Below the pieces are notes generated by a model. The model saw nothing but the letters and a program-made list of their open reading frames with translations, was not told where the DNA came from and did not search any database. This document shows, in pieces, positions 52,851 to 61,996 of a DNA stretch of 64,000 nucleotides. Each line of letters opens with the position of its first letter. The stretch's first letter is position 1. Source of the stretch: Dehalococcoidia bacterium (lineage in GTDB: Bacteria > Chloroflexota > Dehalococcoidia > Bin125); NCBI GenBank assembly GCA_022828105.1, contig JAJEJC010000008.1, positions 248,001 through 312,000 on the forward strand. The letters run 5' to 3'. A program made the translations under genes and the position numbers.

Positions 52851-53906
52851 CTACGGCTCGGCCTGCAGATCGGCGCGCCGCGCCGAGACCTGGAAGAACC
52901 AGAGGAACAGCAGTCCGACGAGTGAGATGGGAATGATCACGAGCCCGTGCAGGATCGCGGCGAACGCGACCGCCGTCGCCTCGGCGCCCTGCGCGCCGAC
53001 CGTGCCCAGTGTCGGCAGCCAGATCAAGAGCGTCGCTTTCGCAGCCCACTCGAACGGCCCGACGCCGCCCGCCGTCGACGGCGCCGTGATCAGCAGGTTG
53101 GCCGCAGCCGCGACAAGGAGGTAGACCGGGAACGGCACGCCCAGGTTGAATGCCTGGCCGACCATCCAGTACATCACCGCTTCCAACGCCCACGCGATCA
53201 GGCTGGCGACCAGCGCGCCCGTCACCTGTCGGCGGTTCGCTTGAGCCGACATGCCGGTGATCAACGGCGACAGCCAGTTCCACTCACGCTGCGACTGACC
53301 TGGAATCCGTGCTAGCAGGCAGCCGATGATCCGTTCGGCGTCGTCGGGACGGCGCGCGATCGCGCCGAAGACAATGAATGCGCCAATGATCCCGAAGACA
53401 AGGAACGACATTGCGCCGGTCAGCTCGTCTCCGGCGTCGCTCATCCCCCACAACCCGACCAGGCTGGCGATCACGCCGATCACGAGGAAGCAGGTCAACA
53501 TCAGTCCGTCGTAGACGCGAGTCATGAAGATGCTGGACAACCCCGTCAGCCGCGAGATGCCGTGTCGCTGGTAGAGCACGTGCGCTCGCACGAGCTCGCC
53601 GGCCCGCAAGGGCAGCACGTTGTTGACTCCGAAGCCAATCGCAACGATCGGAAACAGCCGCCACCAGGGAATCCGCTCGATGTGCAGCAGCAGCCAGTGC
53701 CAGCGCCAGGCCCGCGCGGCGATGCCTGCGAAGTACACGACCAGCGCGGGACCGATCCACCAGGCTGACACTTCGGTAAAGGCGCGACCCACCTGGTGAA
53801 AGTCCGCATTGCGCAGGAACAACACGAGGAACGCGGTGCTGCCGCCCAGGCCGAGCGCGAGCCTCGCACCCGAACCTGTGACCCAACTCGGCAACCGTCG
53901 CGTCAT
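52851..53906 (-). CDS. Lysylphosphatidylglycerol synthase TM-region / flippase-like protein (UPF0104)
   Basis: The 351-residue protein has about eight membrane helices and the family motifs ARAWRWHWLL, GFGVNNVLPLRAGELVRAH and FMTRVYDGL. The stand-alone membrane domain of this family is the flippase part of MprF and occurs widely as an uncharacterised protein next to envelope genes. It probably moves a lipid or glycolipid across the membrane. It lies next to a PAP2 protein on the same strand, in keeping with lipid handling. Confidence 0.88.
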   Translation of the reverse strand: MTRRLPSWVTGSGARLALGLGGSTAFLVLFLRNADFHQVGRAFTEVSAWWIGPALVVYFAGIAARAWRWHWLLLHIERIPWWRLFPIVAIGFGVNNVLPLRAGELVRAHVLYQRHGISRLTGLSSIFMTRVYDGLMLTCFLVIGVIASLVGLWGMSDAGDELTGAMSFLVFGIIGAFIVFGAIARRPDDAERIIGCLLARIPGQSQREWNWLSPLITGMSAQANRRQVTGALVASLIAWALEAVMYWMVGQAFNLGVPFPVYLLVAAAANLLITAPSTAGGVGPFEWAAKATLLIWLPTLGTVGAQGAEATAVAFAAILHGLVIIPISLVGLLFLWFFQVSARRADLQAEP

Positions 53907-53936
53907 TACCGTTCCCCGCAGGACGTTGCGGGAAGA

Positions 53937-54932
53937 CTAGCCCGTTGGAATCCTCATCGGCGGCAGTCGCAGAGCCTCGCGCAGCCAGTTCGCTACCCTC
54001 AGCCAGCGCTCCGCAAGCTCGGCGCTGCGCCGCTGCATCCAGTAGCGGACGAACCGTCCGCCCTCAACGGCGCCGAACGCGAACGCCGCGACCGCGCCCC
54101 CGGCGATGATGTCCGCGATGTAGTGCTCGCCCAGATACACGAGCGCGAACGTCAACGCGGCCGAGTACAGCAGCGCGATGCCGGCTATCCAGCGAGAGCG
54201 CAGGATGATCCCGACGCCAACCACCACGAACGAGGCGGCGAAGTGCAGCGAGGGCATCGCCGCCGACGGATTCGGCTCGGCCATTGCCTCGAAGGCCCAG
54301 TTGTAGAAGTCGACGCCCAGGATCGCCGGACCAACGCCGTGCATGCCTCGCACGACATCGTCGATCAGACCCTGCCCGGCCGCCATCCAGGGCGGAGCCG
54401 TAGGCACGGTGAAGTAGAGCACCAGACCGAGGTAAAAGGTCAGCGCGACGATCAGCGTCACCCGCCAGGCCATCCGGCGCACGAATAGCCAAGCGCCGAT
54501 CACCGCCGCGTGCGGGAAGACGAACCAGGTCCAGTGCACAATCGCCGAGAAGTAGGCGGCCAGTCCGGGATCGGAGCCGGCCCCGCCGATCCGCGACTGC
54601 AGCCAGGCCGAGGGCGTGATCCCGGCGAACATCCACAGTTCCCAGTCGAGCACGTATCCGGTCAGCGTGCGCAGACCCGTCTCATCGGCTGCGTCCCGCA
54701 GCTGGATGAAGAAGCCCATCGCCACGACGTAGGCGACCAGGATGCCCCAGTCGCCCCAGCGTCGAGCGAGCACGAACACGGCCAGCACGGCGCAACCCGC
54801 AACGGGCGCGAAGACCACTGGATCGAGCGACGCCATCTGCCGCAGCACCACGGACAGGATGCCCAGCGCCAATGCTGCCCAGCAGAGCGCGCCGATCACT
54901 TGCCGGCGTTGAACCTTGACGATTCGCTGCAC
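53937..54932 (-). CDS. PAP2-superfamily membrane phosphatase / inositolphosphotransferase-like
   Basis: The protein is 332 residues from GTG 54932 (uncertain; the frame is open to 55052). It has about eight membrane helices and the PAP2 motifs AMPSLHFAASFVV and YLGEHYIADIIAGG, with the catalytic His residues of motifs 2 and 3. The overall plan, with PSLH late in the chain, resembles the AUR1-like inositol-phosphoceramide synthase branch. It removes or transfers a phosphate-linked head group of a lipid. It is encoded between a lipoprotein and a flippase-like gene. Confidence 0.85.
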   Translation of the reverse strand: MQRIVKVQRRQVIGALCWAALALGILSVVLRQMASLDPVVFAPVAGCAVLAVFVLARRWGDWGILVAYVVAMGFFIQLRDAADETGLRTLTGYVLDWELWMFAGITPSAWLQSRIGGAGSDPGLAAYFSAIVHWTWFVFPHAAVIGAWLFVRRMAWRVTLIVALTFYLGLVLYFTVPTAPPWMAAGQGLIDDVVRGMHGVGPAILGVDFYNWAFEAMAEPNPSAAMPSLHFAASFVVVGVGIILRSRWIAGIALLYSAALTFALVYLGEHYIADIIAGGAVAAFAFGAVEGGRFVRYWMQRRSAELAERWLRVANWLREALRLPPMRIPTG

Positions 54933-55073
54933 GACCCCAATCACCCCCCGCTTCGCCGTCTCATCGCTTTCTGACTGCGCCCTCGTAAGCCTATCGGCTC
55001 TGACCACATAGGGTAGCGAATTGCGCGCAGCGGATTCAGTGCGCAACAACAAGCACGCACGACGCGCATTGTC

Positions 55074-55823
55074 CTAGCTCGCTGCCGCGAGCTGCTCCGA
55101 GATTGAGTGGGCGATCCCATTGACGTCGGTCAAGGGGAAGATCGCCTCACTGTTGTCACACGACGCCGCGCCGCTGCCCGCTGCTCCCTCGCGGGTTACC
55201 TCGATCACCCGTTTCATGAACACGATCACTCCGTTCTGCGCAAAGACCAGGAGCGCCGATTGCCAGCAGCCGCCGCTGTGACCGTGATGCAACTCGATCA
55301 GCACCGACGCATCGCCGACGATCGGCGCTTCGCGGAAGCTTGCATCGAAGAGTTCGTGTTGGGGCACGATGATTCGGGCCAGCGAAGGCGGCTGCGACGC
55401 GAGGTGGCGTACCCAATCGATCGCATCATCGCGCGACCGATCCGTGTACACATGGATCCAGAATGTCTCTCCGGTCGGACTGTCCAGGCTGGGTTGATAC
55501 AACACTCCGACCGATGCTTCGGCTCGGCCCGGCAGTGCGGCGACGATCGGATCCTCGGATGCCTCCAGCCAGAACTGCAGCCCTACCTCGATCTCCGTCG
55601 ACTCCAGGTGTCGACCGATCGGTACTTCCAGCGTGAATCCGCCGTTCGCATCCCCTGCCGACCCGTTCTGGAGCTCGCTCTCCACTTCGGTCTCTTGCTG
55701 CCCCTCGTTCGGCACGGCGCCGTCCGGCTGCTCCGGCTCCCCGCATGCGTCCGCGGCCAGGGCAATGGCGACCAGTGCGCCAAGAAGGCCCAAACGCCTG
55801 CTGAGCCGCCGCAAGCCCGACAC
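55074..55823 (-). CDS. Lipoprotein, function unknown
   Basis: The 249-residue protein has a lipoprotein signal with lipobox LAADAC (Cys27), an acidic Gln/Glu linker to about residue 60, and a C-terminal alpha/beta domain with FWIHVYTDRSRDDAIDWV and a pair of Cys residues (SGGCWQSALL and AASCDNSEA) that may form a disulphide. I do not recognise the domain. It begins one base after the sensor kinase stop, so it is coexpressed with the two-component system and may sense or respond to an envelope signal. Confidence 0.78.
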   Translation of the reverse strand: MSGLRRLSRRLGLLGALVAIALAADACGEPEQPDGAVPNEGQQETEVESELQNGSAGDANGGFTLEVPIGRHLESTEIEVGLQFWLEASEDPIVAALPGRAEASVGVLYQPSLDSPTGETFWIHVYTDRSRDDAIDWVRHLASQPPSLARIIVPQHELFDASFREAPIVGDASVLIELHHGHSGGCWQSALLVFAQNGVIVFMKRVIEVTREGAAGSGAASCDNSEAIFPLTDVNGIAHSISEQLAAAS

Positions 55824-55824
55824 C

Positions 55825-57438
55825 TCAGCTCAGCTCCGGGCCCGAAGTGTCCGCCTGCTCCCCCCGTTCGTCCCCGCCCTGGGCAGCGAGCAGGACGATA
55901 TGGAAGGTCGTGCCGACACCCTGTTCGCTCGACACTCGAATCTCGCCCCCTTGCGCCCGCACCAGCTCGCGGGCGATCGCCAGTCCCAGTCCCGTCCCAC
56001 CTTGCGCGCCGGGCCGATCGGACTTGTAGTAGCGGTCGAACAAGTTCGGTATGGCCTCCTCGGGAATGCCGACCCCAGTGTCGGCGACCGCAATCGACAC
56101 GCTGCTCCGGCTCACAACTGTTGCGCTCAACTCTACGTCGCCGCCCGGCGGCGTGTGACGCAGCGCATTGTCTAACAGGTTGCCAAGGACCTGATCCAGA
56201 CGGTCCCAGTCGCCCAGCACATCTCCCACCTCTGCTCCATGATCGGGCGTCACCGTCAGCCTGACGTCCAACTCCTGCGCGCGCAGCGCGAACAGGTCCC
56301 CCACATGGTCCAACAGCGAGGCAACGTTGACCGGCTTCGACTCAACCTGAACCTGCCCTGCCTCAATCCGTGAAAGGTCCAGCAGGCCCTCGACCAGGCG
56401 CAACAAGCGCCGCGACTCGTCTTCGATGATTCGATAGGCATTGCGCTGTTCGTCGTCCTTGACCACATCGTCCATCAAGGCCTGCGAGAACCCGTTGATC
56501 GAGGTCAACGGCGTCTGCAAGTCGTGCGACACGTTGGCCAGGAAGTCCCGCAGCGCGGTCTGCTGGCGCTCGACTTCCTCGGTCATCTGATTGAACGACG
56601 CCGCCAACTCTTGCGCCTCCTGCGATCCGCCGACGTCGACGCGCTGCTGCAACTGCCCCCGCGCGACACTGCGCGACGCCGCGGCCACGCGCTGAATTGG
56701 TCGATAGATCGAGCGGGAGACCAGGAATCCCACCAGCGAGGCCACGACCAGCGCGACCGCCCCCGCGATCAGCAGCCTCGGAGCCAGGTCAGCCGCCACC
56801 TCGCTGCGTGATCCGCCGACCAGGGCGACGGCGATGCAGCAATATCCCTGCCGCTGCGCTTCCGCGCCCAGACTGGTCAGCACGTACGAGAGCTGTTCGC
56901 CGTCTTCGGTCGTCGTCTGTCCTTCGACGACCTCATGCTGATCCAGGGCTTGGAAGTCAAGCTCCAGGCGCTCGCCATGAAAGCGGTTCCCCGGCTCATA
57001 CGTCCGAACAACGTCGCCCGCCGACGTGAGCCCCAACACCACCACATCCAACTCATCGACAATCGAACCGATCAAGCGCTGTTCGGTCTCGAAGCTAGTC
57101 AGCGTGCGCTCCAGCGTGCGGCCTTCGCGCTCTTCCGAGAACAGTTCCGGTCCCCAGGCGGTCGCCAGCTCTCTGAGTTGCGATTGATCGACGCGATCCT
57201 GGTAGCCGCCGAGCAGCAGGAAGCTGGTCAACCCGACGACGATCAGCGTCAGTACGACGATCGCGACCAGGGTCATGTAGATCCGCGACCGGATCGTGCT
57301 GAACTGCAGAACCGGCCAGCGCATTTCAGGCAACCGCAACCATGCGGTGGTCTCCGACAGCCACTTCGTCGACTTCGTCAGTCGTGGCGACATCAGCAAC
57401 CCGGACCCGCTGCGGCCGTTGCGTCTCGGGCGCTCCAC
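55825..57438 (-). CDS. Sensor histidine kinase
   Basis: The 537-residue protein starts at GTG directly after the regulator stop. It has two membrane helices (about 55-78 and 224-245) around an extracellular sensor domain of about 145 residues, a HAMP domain, a dimerisation domain with the phospho-acceptor His in NVSHDLQTPLTSINGFSQ, and an ATPase domain with DNALRHTPPGG, DTGVGIPEE and GGTGLGLAI. It belongs to the PhoR-like class and should phosphorylate the adjacent OmpR-type regulator. The signal is unknown. Confidence 0.95.
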   Translation of the reverse strand: MERPRRNGRSGSGLLMSPRLTKSTKWLSETTAWLRLPEMRWPVLQFSTIRSRIYMTLVAIVVLTLIVVGLTSFLLLGGYQDRVDQSQLRELATAWGPELFSEEREGRTLERTLTSFETEQRLIGSIVDELDVVVLGLTSAGDVVRTYEPGNRFHGERLELDFQALDQHEVVEGQTTTEDGEQLSYVLTSLGAEAQRQGYCCIAVALVGGSRSEVAADLAPRLLIAGAVALVVASLVGFLVSRSIYRPIQRVAAASRSVARGQLQQRVDVGGSQEAQELAASFNQMTEEVERQQTALRDFLANVSHDLQTPLTSINGFSQALMDDVVKDDEQRNAYRIIEDESRRLLRLVEGLLDLSRIEAGQVQVESKPVNVASLLDHVGDLFALRAQELDVRLTVTPDHGAEVGDVLGDWDRLDQVLGNLLDNALRHTPPGGDVELSATVVSRSSVSIAVADTGVGIPEEAIPNLFDRYYKSDRPGAQGGTGLGLAIARELVRAQGGEIRVSSEQGVGTTFHIVLLAAQGGDERGEQADTSGPELS

Positions 57439-58161
57439 CTACCCGAGCTCGTGCGGTTCGCCGTTCGACGACAGCGCCAGGCTGGACGGATGGTCGCGAA
57501 GCGTCATCTTGTAGCCGACGCCGCGCAGGGTCTCGATTTGCAGGTCGCTGTCGCGCAGGTGCTGGCGCAGGTGATTGATATGCACGTCCACGGTCCGCGT
57601 CTCGCCGCTGAAGGTGTAACCCCAGACCAGCGAGAGCAGTTGTTCGCGCGACATGACCGTCTGCAGATTCTGCGCCAGCGCGAAGAGCAAGTCGAACTCC
57701 TTGGTCCGCAGCTTCAGCGACTCGCCGGCCAGCATCGCCTCGCGGGTCTGTCGATTCAGCGTCAGGCTGCCAACCGCGACCTCCACGCCGGAGCGAGCAA
57801 TACCGTCGGCGCGGCGCAGGATCGCTTTGACTCGCGCGACCAGTTCTTTGGGATTGAACGGCTTGGTCAGGTAATCGTCGGCGCCCAATTCGAAGCCGGC
57901 AACTTTGACCGCGTCCTCGCGACGAACGGTCAGCATCAGAATCGGTACGTCCGAGTCCTGGCGGATGCCCTTGGTCACTTCGAACCCGTCGAGCTTGGGC
58001 ATCATCAGGTCAAGCACCACGAGGTCGGGCCGCAGCATCACGGCCTTCTCCAGCGCCTCCTGCCCGTCGGAGGCAAACTCGAGCTCGTATCCCTCGCGGG
58101 ACAGGTACAGGCGGACGAGTTCACGGATGTGGGGCTCATCGTCGGCAATGAGAATCTTCAT
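57439..58161 (-). CDS. OmpR/PhoB-family response regulator
   Basis: The 240-residue protein starts at ATG 58161 with MKILIADDEPH; the frame open upstream to 58320 lacks coding character. The receiver domain has the Asp pair (ADDEP), the phospho-acceptor Asp (DLVVLDLMMPK), Thr (LMLTVR) and Lys (YLTKPF). The C-terminal winged helix has ETRTVDVHINHLRQHL, the recognition-helix pattern. It is the first gene of the operon and is followed without a gap by its kinase. Confidence 0.95.
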   Translation of the reverse strand: MKILIADDEPHIRELVRLYLSREGYELEFASDGQEALEKAVMLRPDLVVLDLMMPKLDGFEVTKGIRQDSDVPILMLTVRREDAVKVAGFELGADDYLTKPFNPKELVARVKAILRRADGIARSGVEVAVGSLTLNRQTREAMLAGESLKLRTKEFDLLFALAQNLQTVMSREQLLSLVWGYTFSGETRTVDVHINHLRQHLRDSDLQIETLRGVGYKMTLRDHPSSLALSSNGEPHELG

Positions 58162-58191
58162 GGTCGTGCAGCCTGCCCACCAACCGATTTC

Positions 58192-58212
58192 ACTATAGAA
58201 CGTCGCACGACG
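58192..58212 (-). promoter_or_regulatory. Candidate promoter with 12-bp palindrome for the two-component operon
   Basis: Read on the minus strand, TATAGT (58192-58197) is a good -10 hexamer 31 bases before the regulator start. A palindrome CGTCG-TG-CGACG (58201-58212) lies immediately upstream, between the -10 and -35 positions. The -35 match is poor, so control by a bound regulator is plausible. Confidence 0.35.
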
Positions 58213-58342
58213 ATTCTTGGACTCCACTGAGGCGTCGACTGTCGAATACGGACACTGCCGTTCGCAGGACTCATTGATAGCCTCAACTTGCACAAGCTGC
58301 ACAAGTCGCGCATGCACCATTCAAACTGCCAGGGAGCGAACC

Positions 58343-59599
58343 ATGCCCAGACGTCAACTGCCGCCCGGTGTGGAAGTCCGGTCCGCGAACAGCGAGGAGA
58401 TGGAGGACTTCCGCTTCATCGCCAACCTGGCGCTCGGCGAACACGGCAATCCGAAGCGCGATCCGGTGACCTTCCTGCAACCCGAGTGGTCAACCTGCGT
58501 GTTCGAGCACGGCGCGTTGTCGACCACGTTCGGCGCATGGCCGTTCTCGATGCGATTCAACGGCGAGCGCGCACACGTCGCCGGCGTCACCGCCGTCGGC
58601 ACCGACCCGACCAAGCGCCGCCGCGGCTACCTACGCCTGGCGATGGAGCACTCGCTGGACGAGCAGTACGAACGCGGCCAGTCGCTGGCGGCGCTCTATG
58701 CCTCACAGGCCGGCATCTATCAGCGATTCGGCTATGCCGTCTGTTCTCGCCGCCTGCGCTATGAGATCGATCCGCACGATCTGAACTTTGTCCAGGCGCC
58801 GACGCCGATCGGCACGCTCAGCGTGTCCAACGCGAAGGACCTGCCCGACAACGCCGTCGTCGTCCGTGACCTGTATCGCAAGTACATGCAACCGAGAAAC
58901 GGATTGCTGCACCGCGGCATCAACCTCTGGACCGCCGAAGTTCTCGACGAGCCTTCCGACATTGAGGAGGGTCCGGTCCGGGTCCTGCTCTACGAAGAGG
59001 ACGGCGAGGCGCTCGGCTACATGGTCTACACCAGCCGTGAAGATCAGAGCATCAGCAAGCACAGCGCCTATCAGCGCGATCATCGGATGACGATCCGGGA
59101 ATACGGCTGGCTCACGCCGGCCGCCTACGTCGCGATGTGGCAGTACGCCGCCGCTCAGGATCTGACCTGGCGGATTTACCTCAACGACGCGCCCTCAGAC
59201 GATCCGATCCAGCACTTCGCACGCGATCCGCGCACGCTCAGGGTCGGGGCGCTGGACGGTGTTCTCGTGCGCATCGTCGACCTGCCCCGGGCGCTGATCA
59301 CACGCCGCTACCAGGTCGAGTCCGAGCTCACGTTCCGAGTCCTTGACGAGCTCTGCGAGTGGAACCAGGGCACCTGGAAGCTCAGCGTGGGACCGGAGGG
59401 CGCCGACATCCGTCAGGTTGACGAGTCACCGGAACTGACCATGGACGTGTTCACTCTGGCGCACCTGGCGACCGGCGCGCTCTCGGCGACCTACAACCAC
59501 CGCCTGGGCCGGATCGAGGCCGCCGACTCGGCCGCGTTGCTCAGAGCCGATCACCTGTTCGCCACCGAGTACGCCATGCACTGCATGAACCACTTCTAG
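58343..59599 (+). CDS. Eis-like GNAT-family N-acetyltransferase
   Basis: The 418-residue protein starts at ATG 58343 behind AGGGAG. It has the Eis layout: N-terminal GNAT domain (VAGVTAVGTDPTKRRRGYLR supplies the CoA-binding loop, then QAGIYQRFGYAVCSRRLRYE), a central second GNAT-like domain and a C-terminal sterol-carrier-like domain. Eis enzymes acetylate amines, including aminoglycosides and peptides. The C-terminal carboxylate that activates the substrate in Eis is present as a Phe-terminal acid. The natural substrate is unknown. Confidence 0.9.
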   Translation: MPRRQLPPGVEVRSANSEEMEDFRFIANLALGEHGNPKRDPVTFLQPEWSTCVFEHGALSTTFGAWPFSMRFNGERAHVAGVTAVGTDPTKRRRGYLRLAMEHSLDEQYERGQSLAALYASQAGIYQRFGYAVCSRRLRYEIDPHDLNFVQAPTPIGTLSVSNAKDLPDNAVVVRDLYRKYMQPRNGLLHRGINLWTAEVLDEPSDIEEGPVRVLLYEEDGEALGYMVYTSREDQSISKHSAYQRDHRMTIREYGWLTPAAYVAMWQYAAAQDLTWRIYLNDAPSDDPIQHFARDPRTLRVGALDGVLVRIVDLPRALITRRYQVESELTFRVLDELCEWNQGTWKLSVGPEGADIRQVDESPELTMDVFTLAHLATGALSATYNHRLGRIEAADSAALLRADHLFATEYAMHCMNHF

Positions 59600-59622
59600 G
59601 CCATCCAGGATCGCGAACCGGC

Positions 59623-60564
59623 TCAACCCGCCTCACCCAGCAGGTAGTGTCCGACCGCCTCTTCCAGCGCCTTGACCTCGGCTGGTTCCAGATCGCGGTA
59701 TGGCGGCCGCGTATGCGTCAGCGGTAAGCCGCTCGTGATCTGGATGAGCTGTTTCATCGCGCCGACGCGGGGAAACTGGTCGAGAATCGCGTGCAGCTCG
59801 TTGAGCTGAGCCTGCGGTCGCTGCGGCTCGCCGCCCTCGCGGTGGGCAAACTGAATGGTCTTGACCAACGCCGGCACCGCATTCGCCATCCCTGAGACCC
59901 CGCCGACGCAACCCGCCTGGTACAGCGCCGCGTGCGCCGCGTCGGAGCCGGCCATGACCCGAAACTCCGAACCCGGACCGTCGGCCGGGACCTGGGCCAT
60001 GTAGCGCGTGGTCTGTTCCGCATCGCCGCCGGAGTCCTTAATGCCCATCAGTTGATCGGGATGCCGTCGCAACACACCGGCCAGTACATCCTCGCCAATG
60101 CCGATCTTCGCCTGGGCCGGCATGTGGTAGAGCAGCACGCGCCCCTCGTCAGGCAACGACTCGATCACGGCGCTGAACCAGTCGATCATCCCGCGCGAAT
60201 CCACGTTCTTGAAGAAGTACGGAGGCAACAGCGCCACCGCGTCAGCCCCGGCGTCGAGCGCATCGTTAGCTGCCCGAATCGTGTCCGCGAGCGACGGACA
60301 GGTCGCGCCGGCGACCACTACCAGACCGCCGCCGACCCCTCGCGACGCTTCTTTCACCGCCTGCACGACGCGCCGGCGCTCGTCCAGCCCCACCGATGGA
60401 CCTTCGCCGTTCGTGCCCAGCGTCAAGATGCCGGTGATGCCCATCCGTCGCAGCCAGTCGACGTGCGCGCCGATCCAGTCGACATCCACATCGCGGCCGC
60501 CTGCCGTGAACGGCGTCACCTGCGCTGCTATCAACCCGTCAAGCCGTTCGTACGCCAGCGCCAT
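59623..60564 (-). CDS. Dihydrodipicolinate synthase/N-acetylneuraminate lyase family protein
   Basis: The 313-residue TIM-barrel protein has LTLGTNGEGP, catalytic Tyr in LLYHMPAQ and the Schiff-base Lys in MGIKDSGGD. DapA has the same pair but family members also include aldolases of sugar acids; the presence of one paralogue outside a lysine operon favours a sugar-acid or aromatic aldolase. The exact reaction is not predictable. It is divergent from a glycosyltransferase gene. Confidence 0.88.
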   Translation of the reverse strand: MALAYERLDGLIAAQVTPFTAGGRDVDVDWIGAHVDWLRRMGITGILTLGTNGEGPSVGLDERRRVVQAVKEASRGVGGGLVVVAGATCPSLADTIRAANDALDAGADAVALLPPYFFKNVDSRGMIDWFSAVIESLPDEGRVLLYHMPAQAKIGIGEDVLAGVLRRHPDQLMGIKDSGGDAEQTTRYMAQVPADGPGSEFRVMAGSDAAHAALYQAGCVGGVSGMANAVPALVKTIQFAHREGGEPQRPQAQLNELHAILDQFPRVGAMKQLIQITSGLPLTHTRPPYRDLEPAEVKALEEAVGHYLLGEAG

Positions 60565-60640
60565 GGTCCTGCCTCCGCTCGATTGCCTGGGAGCAGCCTA
60601 GACCTGAGCCGCAGCGCCAGCGCGGCAATAGCCTCAGTAC

Positions 60641-61996
60641 ATGCCAGACACTCCAGACATGCCACGCGTGTTCATCTGCAGCGCGACCGGCGCGTTGACC
60701 TCCGACGTTGCTCCCGTCGGCGGAGGCGTGGCCGTCCTGGAAGCGCTGGTTCCCCATCTGGAACGAGCCGGATTCGACCTCACCATCCTCACGCCCGGCA
60801 GCGACGACGAACGAGTCGGCGCTGACCAGACCCTGGCCGTGCCGACGCTGGCACGGGCCGAACCCGAACGACTCCTGCGCCTCAATGCCCGCAGCTACGC
60901 GACCTTCGCCCTGGAGTGGGAGTCCGCGCTGGGCCGCTACTTCTCCGACATCGACCCGACCGATGCGGTCGTCATCGCCAACGACACCTCGGAGGGCCCG
61001 CCGTTCGCGGCGCTGCAGCACAACGGCTTCCGCCAGATGGCGTTGCTGCATGTCGTCGTCAGCGAGTTCTTCAGCCGCCGCTACATCTCGCAGCCAACCG
61101 GCCTGTCGATTAACGGTGCGCACCTCTCGGCCATCTGGCGACTCGCAGAGTCCCGGGGGTTGACCCGCTTCGCACCCGACATCGCGCGGCTTGTCTGGCC
61201 AAAGGAGGCCGACCTCGTCCGCTGGGTCGACGTCCCAATCGCGCCATCGGCGCCTGTCGCGCGTTCCCTGGCCGCTTGCTATCCCGGCAGCGCGGTCTCG
61301 GAGCGCATCGAGATTGTGCCCTGGGGCGTGGTCGGCACTCCTGATCCGACACTTCGCGAGCATCGCCGAGCAACGCTCCGCTCGATCGGCGCCGATCCGA
61401 ACCGATTCACGCTACTCACACTCAGTCGCATCGCCCCGGAGAAGCGAATCCACCTCGCCATTGACGCGCTCAAACTGATCGAATCCCAATCGCCGTCCAC
61501 TGCCGAGAGAATTCAGTTGATCGTCGCCGGCGCGCCGGCATACATGGGCGGCCGCTCATACGAGCGCAAACTGCGCCGCGCTGCCTCCACGCTTACGCGC
61601 GCCGATGTGCACTTCCCTGACTACGTAGGGGACCCGGACAAGTGGCGGCTCTTCGCTGCCGCCGACGCCTTCCTCTCGCCCAGCTATTACGAGGCCTACG
61701 GGCTGACCATTGCTCAGGCGCTCGCCAGCGGACTGCCGGTCATCGCCGTGCCCCACGCGGGAGCACGCGCCACGGTCGACGAAGGCCGCGGCTGGATCGC
61801 CGAGCCAACGCCGGCCGGCTTCGCCGCCGCGATCAGGCGCGCGCTGCATGCCGACGAGACCCGCGAGATCCTGCGGCATCGCGACCACGCCGCGCGCTGG
61901 GGCCGCGAGCGCCCGTTCTCGGTTGCCGCCGAGCGGCTGATTGGAATCGCCCATAGACTCGCCAGTGGCGATCACACCGGGGAGGCAACACGATGA
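60641..61996 (+). CDS. Glycosyltransferase, GT4 family
   Basis: The 451-residue protein has the two Rossmann domains of GT-B enzymes. In the C-terminal domain SRIAPEKRIHLAIDAL and SYYEAYGLTIAQALASGLPV are the GT4 donor-binding motifs, with the catalytic-type Glu pair. The N terminus has GGGVAVLEALVPHLERAG, the acceptor-side glycine loop. It makes a retaining glycosidic bond in an envelope or storage glycan. An alternative start is ATG 60659. The next gene overlaps by ATGA. Confidence 0.9.
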   Translation: MPDTPDMPRVFICSATGALTSDVAPVGGGVAVLEALVPHLERAGFDLTILTPGSDDERVGADQTLAVPTLARAEPERLLRLNARSYATFALEWESALGRYFSDIDPTDAVVIANDTSEGPPFAALQHNGFRQMALLHVVVSEFFSRRYISQPTGLSINGAHLSAIWRLAESRGLTRFAPDIARLVWPKEADLVRWVDVPIAPSAPVARSLAACYPGSAVSERIEIVPWGVVGTPDPTLREHRRATLRSIGADPNRFTLLTLSRIAPEKRIHLAIDALKLIESQSPSTAERIQLIVAGAPAYMGGRSYERKLRRAASTLTRADVHFPDYVGDPDKWRLFAAADAFLSPSYYEAYGLTIAQALASGLPVIAVPHAGARATVDEGRGWIAEPTPAGFAAAIRRALHADETREILRHRDHAARWGRERPFSVAAERLIGIAHRLASGDHTGEATR

